Of a stretch of 64,000 nt of DNA, positions 55,458-64,000 are shown in pieces (positions within the stretch are counted from its first letter, which is position 1; each line of letters starts with the position of its first letter). Location: NCBI GenBank assembly GCA_037447655.1, contig JBBHKE010000653.1:77493-141492 (forward strand), written 5' to 3'. The stretch is from Zygnema cylindricum (Eukaryota > Streptophyta > Zygnematophyceae > Zygnematales > Zygnemataceae). A program made the position numbers and the translations under genes. Under the pieces are notes generated by a model. That model worked only from the letters and a program-made list of their open reading frames with translations. It was not told the origin of the DNA and did no database searches.

Positions 55458-56551
55458 TGTTGAAATTAATAGATTTCTAGAGTATTTTCTAGGTTTAAAT
55501 ATGTTAGTATAAAAAAAAGAAAAGGACGGGCAGCCTGCCTCCACCTCCTCTCTCTAGCCGCGATACTTGTTGTTGTCACTGAATGATAGAGAGGGTGGTT
55601 GATCTATGACAGCCCCCATACTTGTTGTAGTCACTGAAAGATAGAGAGGGTGGTTGATCCATGGCTGCCTTAGTTCAACAAGCAATTATTTTTAGTAGGT
55701 TACTAAAAATATTACTTGACGGACCCGGGATTTGATCCCATTACCAACGGTTCATCAAGTTGGCCGATAGCGGTCAGCTTTATCGTATTAGACTATGACC
55801 AATGCTAAATGTTATAGTATCTGATAGATATATATTTATTTAGCGAGGAACAAATCCATTTAACTAAAACTGTGTACGGCATGCATAGATACAGTTTTAT
55901 GAAAGTACAAAGTACGATTCTATTTCAAAAAGGATACAACGCAATTTGTTTCGACAACGAAACAAATGTCGCGCAAGTATTTATAACGACTAAGATTGCA
56001 TCCCGCTGCAAATCCAACGACTCACATCATCGCCGAAATAGCGGAGTGGTCACTTTCACGTTTTGTGACGTGGCATGACCTGGAGCCACGTGGAGAGATG
56101 ACATTCAATCATAGGAATTCCGAGGAATGTACGGACGAGTGAAAAACAGACACGCGTGTGCTTAATATCCTTGTCGTACATAGGCCGTACAAAAGGTAAA
56201 CTGACAGTAGTACTTTTTGGTACGGTACAGTAATCAAATTGGTCCGTACTTCAGTAGATAGAAGTTATTAGAGGGAATCAGGACTTAGAAAATTTTGGTA
56301 GGCAGTCACCTCTCTTCCTTTGAGAGTTTGTATAAATTGGCATTTTTACTGCCTCCTAACTCATCGGCTGGTTGGCCGTTTTCAGTGATTCTTTTTGCTA
56401 CCAACTCAAGGGAGTCGAGGCTGCATAGGGGTGCACTCAAATTGTCATTTTGTCTTCCTGGACAGCAGTGGTTGTGGCTTGAAGTGGGTTAGTTAAATAC
56501 TATCTAGAGGCTTCCTGTATTTTGTGGTCCAATGGAGGACACAGAATTGCA
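55458..56551 (+). repeat. 3' LTR of the decayed copia
   Basis: Starts TGTTGAAATTAATAG and ends ATGGAGGACACAGAATTGCA. It carries two copies of a block with ATACTTGTTGT.GTCACTGAA.GATAGAGAGGG where the 5' LTR has one. Confidence 0.9.
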
Positions 56552-56556
56552 CGTAC

Positions 56557-57113
56557 CATGTACCTGCGTACAATGTAATTACGACAAAACTTTTATACTT
56601 TTTGCAGACGCCAGTCTGTACGCTAGCTCATTTTTTAGGGTTCTAGTTTTCGAACATAATGAAAGTCCTTTTAGAGAAATAGCGTGACGAACAAAAGTTA
56701 ACGAAAATAGCGTGACGAGGGAATGTTACGGAATTTTGTTTTATTTACGGTTGTATTTTCGAAACTTTGTGTCACGTGGAAATCTCAAGATTTTTCGTTG
56801 GTTTTCCATCATGACACGTAGTTTAATCGTCTAACGTGTTACAATTTTGTTTTTCTGTATTTCCCAACCGACCTCCTCGAGGTGGGTTCACAGTTACAGA
56901 AAAAAATGAAGCTAACTCCTCGCAGATGATTATCCGACGGCCAGTATTACCTCTAAGACCTTCGGAGAGTATCGCAAGATTCTCCGTAATGTTGTTTTTC
57001 GTATAAAAACAAAATAGCGGTACGATTTGGTACGGAGGGTCGCGGATTTTTGTAAACTACACCACTTTTTGCCTGATGGAACGTCACCCTTACTCAATTA
57101 GCGATTGGCGGTG
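56557..57113. other. Unassigned, ends in a lone MITE terminus
   Basis: No gene. At the right end, TTAGCGATTGGCGGTG (57098-57113) followed by TA is a right terminus of the CACCG family, abutting the next copy head to head (only CTG between the TA dinucleotides). A CCTCGAGG palindrome lies near 56876. Confidence 0.4.
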
Positions 57114-57120
57114 TACTGTA

Positions 57121-57328
57121 CACCGCGAATCGCTATTAGGGTTAATCACGCTAATTCAACGCCCTTAGATTTTTACCCAAATTCTTAAATAAATTGATGA
57201 AAAAAACCATTAAAAACAAATTAGAGCAAGTGATTTCCTTGAAAATCCCCAAGTATCCAATTAACATTAATCAGACTAATTGTTTTTTATCACTAAATTT
57301 ATGTTAACGCTAATATCGTTTTGCGGTG
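57121..57328 (+). mobile_element. Short MITE, 208 bp, CACCG TIR
   Basis: Left end CACCGCGAATCGCTATTAGG and right end CGCTAATATCGTTTTGCGGTG, flanked by TA. Confidence 0.7.
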
Positions 57329-57344
57329 TACTTACAAGTTATAA

Positions 57345-58294
57345 GGGGGTGTCCCCATGTAATCAATACTTTGATGAAGTATTTTGGACTGTAGTGAAGA
57401 TTCTCCGTACTACTTTGAAGAGCATCCCAATGTGCGAAAATGAAATCGAAACTTTGACATGTGACGTTTGTAGACGTAGGTTTATCTTGTGACGATTGAA
57501 GGCGATTAACAAATTTCCAAACGATTAGTGACGCCAACAAAAACAACGACAGTAGTAGACGTCTAGATTTTTGTGAAATCGCAGACGTTTAGGGTTTGGT
57601 GACATTATGATGTCACGCTCACTCGTGACAACGTCGACATCAAAATTCAAGAACTCCCCGCCATGGTTTTCTGATTTCGTTTTTTCGACTTTTTTCACTC
57701 GATTTGCCATTGAAAAAAACTTTGAAAATTGTAAAAAATAATAGAAATCAGAGATCTTTCATTTAATAACAATATTGTTGCGTCTCATTCTAAAAAGTGT
57801 GCGATGACAGTGATAGTGTGAGAGGGAGAGGGGAAAGACGACGACGACGACGTAAAATTTTGAAAAGGACCCATGGATGAAAGTGGAGGTCCGAGACACC
57901 TGCAATTTTTTTTCCGTACATGCGCGTAACGGGTACGGAGAAAAATAGCGAGGACTCTCTTTCGCCCTAAATTTTTCCCGCTCGCATGGCGTGTGCGTGG
58001 GTCCTTTTTCATTCCTTGCTTGGGTTGTATTTTAACTAAAAACACCCCCTCGAGGTGATTTTAAAATAAGTTTTTTTTTGGGCTGGATTCTCTTGCCCGG
58101 GGGTCGAAAAGGGGAAAACGTCAAAATACATTCACATGACGACAAACACCCCGTACATTCAAAGTATGAATTGACGTTCACTGTACTTTGGTTAAAACGA
58201 TTTTCTTGTACGGCTAAAGTTTTGTCAAAGTTCCCTGAATTTTAGGGCAAAAAGACAGAGAAAAGAAGATACTTTAAAACATGGGGACACTCCC
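57345..58294 (+). mobile_element. TIR element, 950 bp, TAA duplication (PIF/Harbinger-like)
   Basis: Left end GGGGGTGTCCCCATGT and right end ACATGGGGACACTCCC. TAA lies on both sides (57342-57344 and 58295-58297). G-run termini with a TWA duplication suggest PIF/Harbinger-type MITEs. No transposase present. The interior shares blocks with 13871-14879 (inverted) and 60630-61040. Confidence 0.75.
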
Positions 58295-58501
58295 TAAGGG
58301 TACGTCCTCGTGTAAGCGATACTTTGAAAAACAAATTAGGACTGTAGTGGAGTATTCCGTTCTACTTTGAAAAGCGTCCCTATGTGCGAAAATGAAATCG
58401 GAACTTTAAAATGTGACGGGTGTAGATGTGGGTAATAACTTGCGGCGATTGGAAACGACCACAAAACTTACTATGATTGATAACGTACGCAAAAATTACT
58501 A

Positions 58502-59042
58502 CACCGCGAATCGTTATTAGTGTCAAAGTCACTAATTTGGGTTCTTAAAATTTTATTTATTTTTTTCAAATTGGATACATGATATTAATTTGTCCTTGAC
58601 GTTAATTAAAGTACCGTACAAAATAAAGTAAAGCTTGAAAGTACAATAAAATATAAATAGTGTGGTGTACGGTCGATGTCAGACCGTACATAACTGTACC
58701 TTTTCAAGTGAAAATTTACAAAAAATGAATTAAATCAGACGCGCAGTTATAAGAACGTGTGCTAAAAAAAGCGGGATTAGACTGACACGTAAATTAGTAT
58801 AGCATGTACGGAAATTTTAACTTCGCGACGGGGTACGATTTCTAATATTTTGAACAGATACATATATTAATGTATATAATCGTACGGTGAATATTCCATT
58901 TTTGTTGTTCCCAAATTAGCATAAACGCCGAAATTAGAATACACATTGTTTTTTGAAAAATTTCAAATTTTTAATTAGCATCAATTACGGTAAATTTTCT
59001 TCAACACTATTTAAACTTTCACACTAATAACGATTCGCGGTG
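58502..59042 (+). mobile_element. MITE, 541 bp, CACCG TIR
   Basis: TIR CACCGCGAATCGTTATTAGTG at both ends, flanked by TA. The interior is related to 15132-15670 and 60067-60601. Confidence 0.8.
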
Positions 59043-59173
59043 TACGGTTGTAGACGTCTATAATACACGCGGCAATTAGTGACGTCTAAAAAACTAACGA
59101 CGGATGTACACGTCTACAATGACAAATGGTGTTCAACTATTCACAACTCCCGCGACATCACGTGACATCTGTT

Positions 59174-59671
59174 GCATTCACACCGGAAATGGATGATGAA
59201 TGAGATGATAAAATGAATGATCCGGTACCATTCATTTCGCAAAAAAACAAAAACAGAGGCGCCAAACTGATCGACTGCTCGGTTGTCAACCTTTTGGGAG
59301 CGTAGCGACATACAAAATATACGATTTGGAGCGTAGCGACGGACAAAACATACGGTCAAGTGCGTCAAAACTTGACAACCGTGGTAAGTCATCCTTTTTT
59401 TCGGATCCTATTTCGGAATGCAGAAATCCGACTTTGAAAAAACATGAAGTCGCACCCCGAATGATTCATCCGTACTGTAACGAAATTTTCGATGTACGAT
59501 AGTTTGGTACGGAGGGATTTAAATAATTAGGCGCTTAATCTTACGGCAACATGACTCACATCGCGATGTTTTAGTTGACGTGAGATGACGTTAAGGGCGT
59601 TTCACGTCCAAACAAAACAAAAGGACATTCGTTTCCTCATCTCATTCATCATCCATTTTCGGTGTGAATGC
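59174..59671. mobile_element. Inverted-repeat element with about 35-46-bp TIRs
   Basis: The left end GCATTCACACCGGAAATGG and the following 27 bases are repeated, inverted, at the right end (ending TTCGGTGTGAATGC). The arms match except for a few bases. About 498 bp, no transposase. The target duplication is unclear. Confidence 0.65.
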
Positions 59672-60066
59672 ATCAATCGTGATGTTGACCGTGACGTTGT
59701 AGACATCAGACCACATTCGACCATCACTGTCCAACTTACTCCAACCCTACTACCACTGTCACACTCCTACCCTACTACCACTGTCCAACTGACTCCTTTC
59801 CGCCTGCATGTTTTTACAAAACCAAGGAATTTTATACTTCGCAATTTCTTCCTTTTCCACACTTGATACAAAAGCTTTACTGAGAGATTTTTATGAGTGC
59901 TTTCATCGCAATTTTATAAAAACAATTTCAAAAGCATTACATTGTGCGAGGGTTTTGTAAGTGTCACGACCAGCTATATCTAGTACGTTTGGATCGCAAG
60001 GGTGGCCACTACCAATTAGCAAACTTCTTATTAGCAAGTAAGTTGAGAGAGACATAACCACTACTA

Positions 60067-60601
60067 CACCGCCAATCGTTATTAGCGTTGTGTACGCTAA
60101 TTCCGTCCCGCTTTTTTTTTTTTTATTCTCCATTAGTGTAGTTCATTCTATTTTTTTCTTTATTCTATTTAGGGTTATGTTCAGTACGTTGTGTAAATAG
60201 AGTGGAGTACGGTCAGTGTCAGACTGTACATAAATGTACCTTTTAAGTTAAAAAGTACAATAAATTTGTTTTAGTAACCGCGGACGCATGAGAATGTGCG
60301 TTCTAAAACGGCAAAAAAACCAAGTCGTAAAAAATCCCGCTCGCACATATTTGTCCGACAGCCGCGTTTCGACCGTGTGAATATACGATTTGTGTACGAT
60401 TTGTCAGATTTTGTACGGAGACCTATATTAGTGTAAGCATGTTTGCGACCGACAGTTATTTTTTCAAAGATCCAAATTACCATAACCAATCAGTTAGAAT
60501 GTATGATTTTTTCCAAAATTTTCAAATTCTTAAATAGCGTACACCACGGTAATTATTTTTATACGCTAAAAAAACTTACACGCTAATAACGATTGGCGGT
60601 G
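60067..60601 (-). mobile_element. MITE, 535 bp, inverted copy of the 15 kb MITE
   Basis: TIR CACCGCCAATCGTTATTAGCG at both ends, flanked by TA. The interior is highly similar to 15132-15670 in opposite orientation, including a 72-codon minus-strand ORF matching the 73-codon ORF there. Confidence 0.8.
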
Positions 60602-61047
60602 TACTCGGCGGATTTCACCTTGGGCGAAATGACGGTGGTTGCGAAAGACCCCTGGAAAAAAAAAACGTACAGTTCGCAAAGCGACAAATTGTTTTTTTTT
60701 TTATCCACCTAAAAATTTTCCACGCGTGTGGCGCGTGCGTGGGCCGTTTTGCATTCGTTGTTTGGGCGGTACTTTCTCTGAAATCACCTCGCGAGGTGAT
60801 TTTTGATAAAGTTTTTTGACTGGCTGGATTCTCTTGCCCGGGGGTCGAAAAAAGGAAAACGCCAAAATTTGTTAATTTGACGACAAACATGAAGTACATT
60901 CAAACTTCAAATTATCGACTTGACGTTTGCTGTACTTTTCAAGACTTGATTTTTTTGTACGGCTAAAGTTTTTCTCGTATGGAACTGCGTTTTGGGTGAA
61001 AACGACGAAATAAAGTCGATACTTTAACACATGGGGACGTACCCTAA

Positions 61048-61912
61048 GTCATAACGATACACAATGTACTGCAAATGTTACCTTGCCGTACTTCTGTTTT
61101 CGCACGTTACTCGCACAAAATATCTGAACTAAATACTCGCACGTTTTGAGGCTACAGTACTTGAAGCATAGTTCAAAAAGTAGGTGAAAGTAGGCCCATA
61201 CAATATGCCTATTGTATGCAAAACATACAATATAACCTTAAGACCCATATTGTATCTGAACCTATTCGGACCAAAAATTGAACCAATTAAAACATTCGGA
61301 CCAAAAAAATTTATTTTCACCGTCAGATTCGGACGATCGGACGGCCGCTGATCAAAGTAGCAATCTAAGAAGATCACATGAAAAGCCCATAACACAACTT
61401 ACGATAAAGGCGCCGACCAAAGGCCTACCATAAAAACGCTACAGTACTTTTGAACTATGACTTGAAGTCTAACTTACAGCCACTATCTCGGTCCGTTTCT
61501 CCAGGAGGGGATGTGTTTATTAGCGAAGGAGAATTTTTAGGGTTGGCTCAAGTTAGGGTTAGCGACAGGGATAAATGTAAAGTGGAAGGAGAACGAATTC
61601 CACCGAGATACTCTTCGTATTTGCAGTTTTTCATATACTTGCAATTTTTCGCTTCTTGAAACAAATTTAACAAGGTCTTTTACAGTTTTTACGAGTTTTT
61701 CCGCTTACTTTTTTCTCTTTCACTCTCCCTCTACCTCTCTCTTGCACGTCAACCGTCACACGCTCTCTCTTTATTTCCTTTCCTTTTTTCTTTCTATCAT
61801 AAACTGAAAGAACTACAAAGACTCTAAAAAACCACAAGTTTATGTTGTTTTTTAGCCTACGTGAATTTTGAAAGCCACAAGGTGCTGTTTTTTTAGGTTT
61901 ATGTGACCCTTG
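61048..61912. other. Upstream region of THO2
   Basis: Should contain the THO2 promoter and 5' UTR. An imperfect inverted repeat (TTGAAGCATAGTTCAAAAAGTA near 61160 versus TTTTGAACTATGACTTGAAG near 61448) may mark a decayed small element of about 300 bp. A C/T-rich stretch lies at 61700-61800. No TATA box assigned. Confidence 0.35.
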
Positions 61913-64000
61913 ATGGCTGTTTTTCGTCACACGGAGACAGTTTACATCAGTGAGGACAGGGTCCAGGAATGGAAGGCCACAAGTCAGGCCAAAAAAATGG
62001 CTCAAAAAGTGAATCCCACGCGATTTGCTTACGAGCTTTGCTGGACTATGGTGAGCTCATATCTCCTCTTCGCCTCTTCCTCTCTTCCTCTCCCTCCTTT
62101 TTCCCGTTTTTACTCGTTTCTTTCTTTTTTTCCCCTCTTTCTCTCCTTTTTATCCCCTTTTCTCCTGTTTTTCTCATTTCTCTTCTTCCTTCCCCCCTCT
62201 TCGCCTTTTTTATCCTCTCTCTCTTCCACTCTGTCGCTAAGAAAAACCTTTTGGCTTACAATTCGGTAATTTTTGTTTTCCGAAAACAAAAAATTGACAG
62301 GTTGTCTCCTTTTATTAATAATTTTTATCTTTTACAAGAACAAGAATACTACCATTGTTACGAGGATAATAATTATTATCATTATTATTTTATAAGGATT
62401 ATGATTATTATAGTTATTCTCATTCTCATAAGGATAATGTTATTATTATTAGATCAGTAATTATTATCTTTATTATAAGGATAATAATTATTATAACTAT
62501 TAAAGGATACTAATTATTATTACTGTTATAGGGATTCTATTTATTGTCATTCTTATAACTTACAACTCTTTACAAAAGCCACATTTTTTTTGCTCGATTT
62601 TGTTCAAGCTCTACAAAGGTCATAAACTATAGGGCATAAATATTAGGGCATTGTAGTGCATAAATTTGAGGGCATACACAGTAGGGTATAAATACTAGGG
62701 CATAGAGGGTATAAATACTAGGGTATAGATTACATGGCATAAATTATAGGGCATAAATAATATGGCATGAATTGTTTGCCTGTCAATTTTATTGCCATCA
62801 ATGAATTGTTCTTCTCTTCTGTCTACTCTTTCCTCTACCCTCCTCCCGATCTCCCCCTCTTCTCCATTCATTTTTGTCCTCTCTCCTCTCTTTTGATTAT
62901 TCTCTCCTCTCTTTGCTCTCTCTCCTTTCCCCTCTTCTCGCTCTCTTCTCAATATGGTCCCTCACCTTTCCTCTTCCCTCTCTTCCTTAGTCTTTTTCCT
63001 CAACTTTTTTTTTCCTTCAAGGGTGTCTATCTCCTATGTTGCAAAATGCATTTTTGTAGACTCATTTGCTAGAATTGAACGAAAGGGGGAGGAGAGGAAG
63101 TGAGGGAAAAGCATGAATCGGATGGGTAGTAGGACTAGGAGGAAATGGAAAGAGTGCTTGGGGAGGAAGGAGGATGGGGGAGGAGTGAGGGAGGTGTGAG
63201 GAATAGTGAGGAAGTGAGTTGGTCGGTGGGTTAGGAGGCAAGGGAGAGTGGAGAGTCGAGAGGAGAGGGAGGGATGGAGGAGATGGGATTGGAGTGGAGA
63301 GTGTTTGAGGAAAGAGGGAACGGTGGGAGCTAGAGAGGAAGGTCGAAAAGTTGAGGGAGAGAGAGAAGCGGGATTGTGAGGAGAAATAAGGATTAGGGAG
63401 AGATTAGCGAAAGTGGAGTCATGCCAAAGGACATTTCTCTTTTTGGTGATAATTTTTCACTTTCGTGTTTCATGAATTCATGTCACTAATGTATTTGCAA
63501 TGTAAATTCATTCTTAATACTTTTGGTAAGACTTGGGTTTTGGGCTGGTGATTTTTTTTTTTGTGTGCACATTTGATTTGTTGATTGGTCCATTTTTTTG
63601 TCGTTTTCCTCAGGTTAAAGGAGACCTGCCATATACAAAGTGCAGAGTGGCACTAGAAGCCGCAGATCTTTTGGGCTCCACTTCTATTATTCCTCCTGAG
63701 GAAACAGCTTCAATTCTCGCGGATACGGTAGCCCACATGGGTCAAGAGGTAAGGTTCACATTTTCTTGATTCTCGATGGACATTTTCTTTGTAAGCATTT
63801 GTGCTTTTGGAATCATTATTTTTTGTGCTTTTTCTAATCATTTTTGTTTTTTGATACCGAGGCATGGATTGGCACCATGGTGTTCATTATGGGTCAAATG
63901 GTAAGGTTTATCTATCTATTCTTCATGGACATTTTCTTTTGTAAGCATTTGGCTTTTTTGTAACCATTTGTGTTTTCTGATGGATTGGACCACATGGTGT
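61913..64000 (+). CDS. THO2: THO complex subunit 2 (THO2/THOC2), N-terminal exons, runs off the window
   Basis: THO2 is the large scaffold of the nuclear THO/TREX complex, which couples transcription to mRNP assembly and export. Exon 1 is 61913-62050 (46 codons, starts MAVFRHTETVYISEDRVQEW). Exon 2 is 63614-63748 (45 codons, VKGDLPYTKCRVALEAADLL to AHMGQE). Both boundaries are GT-AG in phase 0. The joined sequence FAYELCWTM-VKGDLPYTKCRVALE lines up with the N-terminal RFLYELCW..VRGELP...CK.ALE block of plant THO2, followed by an EE..S..AD.V...Q segment, also as expected. Only about 91 of the roughly 1800 residues are in the window. The ATG at 61913 is the first in frame; an upstream non-coding exon is possible. 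Confidence 0.8.
62065..62240 (+). repeat. Polypyrimidine tract in THO2 intron 1
   Basis: Nearly pure C/T (TTCCTCTCCCTCC, TTTCTCTCC words) right after the exon 1 donor site. Confidence 0.7.
62340..62535. repeat. AT-rich trinucleotide-like repeat (ATT/TAA with AGGAT)
   Basis: TATTATTATT and AAGGATAATAATTATTAT words recur through the stretch in THO2 intron 1; a degenerate microsatellite. Confidence 0.7.
62633..62772 (+). repeat. Degenerate short tandem repeat, GGGCATAAATA type
   Basis: About ten units of TAGGGCATAAATA or GGGTATAAATACTA with spacing of roughly 12-17 bp, in THO2 intron 1. Confidence 0.7.
62815..63415. repeat. Polypyrimidine block followed by polypurine block
   Basis: 62815-63020 is mostly C/T on the + strand (CTCTCTCCTTTCCCCTCTTC). 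After about 60 bp of mixed sequence, 63078-63415 is mostly G/A (GAGGAGAGGAAGTGAGGG, GAGAGGAGAGGGAGGG). The two blocks are roughly complementary in composition. Both are within THO2 intron 1. Confidence 0.75.
63737..64000 (+). repeat. 152-bp direct repeat covering the exon 2 end and intron 2 start
   Basis: ATGGGTCAAGAGGTAAGGTT at 63737 recurs as ATGGGTCAAATGGTAAGGTT at 63889, each followed by TTC(T)TGATTCTCGATGGACATTTTCTTT or a close variant, and a third unit begins before the window edge. The repeat copies the last codons of exon 2 with the splice donor into the intron. Confidence 0.8.

Larger units (their letters stand above)
50105..56551 (+). mobile_element. Full-length but decayed Ty1/copia retrotransposon
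   Basis: LTRs 50105-51143 (1039 bp) and 55458-56551 (1094 bp; the excess is a 55-bp internal duplication near 55560-55670). Target duplication CGTAT/CGTAC at 50100-50104 and 56552-56556 (one mismatch). Primer-binding site 51144-51156, polypurine tract 55445-55457. Coding capacity equals that of the intact copia but is frameshifted and stopped. Confidence 0.9.
58298..61044 (+). mobile_element. Second TIR element of the same family, 2747 bp, with nested MITEs
   Basis: Left end GGGTACGTCCTCGTGTAAGC and right end ACATGGGGACGTACCC, with TAA at 58295-58297 and 61045-61047. It shares the TAA with the element to its left. Three other inverted-repeat elements lie inside (58502-59042, 59174-59671, 60067-60601), which explain most of its excess length over 950 bp. 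Confidence 0.75.

Noticed and set aside
61667-62460. Ser/Leu/Phe-rich ORFs over the THO2 start region
   Set aside because: They extend into the pyrimidine-rich intron or run antisense. The splice donor after FAYELCWTM and the THO2 match define the real exon.

Overview
This is a eukaryotic, intron-rich, AT-rich nuclear window. It most likely comes from a streptophyte (land plant or charophyte-type green alga). The basis is the gene at the left end, a pyruvate kinase of the plant-only subtype whose N terminus reads [14 protein letters not shown], and the gene at the right end, which matches the N terminus of plant THO2. I cannot name the species. All 15 pyruvate kinase introns and the THO2 introns seen are GT-AG.

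Layout. 1043-12352 (minus): a complete 16-exon pyruvate kinase gene. 61913-64000 (plus): the first two coding exons of THO2/THOC2, running off the right edge. The roughly 50 kb between these two divergently transcribed housekeeping genes is almost entirely mobile DNA and decayed coding sequence.

Mobile DNA from left to right: a terminal-inverted-repeat (TIR) element at 13.9-14.9 kb; a 539-bp MITE at 15.1 kb; a decayed Glu-rich repeat gene of unknown function (16.7-19.75 kb), broken by a solo LTR with a perfect target duplication; a nested LTR complex (19.75-30.2 kb) holding one full-length, apparently intact Ty1/copia element (21043-27492, one 1452-codon ORF); a tRNA-like sequence (30.3 kb); a decayed DDE_1 (pogo/jerky-like) DNA transposon (30.77-35.0 kb), itself split by a solo LTR; a hAT-type non-autonomous element (37.1 kb); a degenerate LTR (39.1 kb); AT-rich degenerate tandem repeats (41.85-43.17 kb); a very young Gag-only, non-autonomous copia derivative (43247-47623); an old, frameshifted copia element (50105-56551); and a nest of TIR elements with TAA or TA duplications (57.1-61.0 kb).

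The most interesting material is the copia group. At least five diverged LTR families share (i) a Gag start codon inside the last 20 nt of the LTR, (ii) a primer-binding site, GGTTATGGGCCCA, that fits a cleaved half-tRNA of initiator Met (as in Drosophila copia and yeast Ty5) and is itself Gag coding sequence, (iii) a series of AGGG-loop hairpins whose stems covary between families, and (iv) a T-arm-like hairpin. A Gag-plus-RNase-H-remnant derivative has multiplied to at least three copies here and may be mobilised by the intact element. Junctions and duplications were read by eye; database confirmation has not been done.
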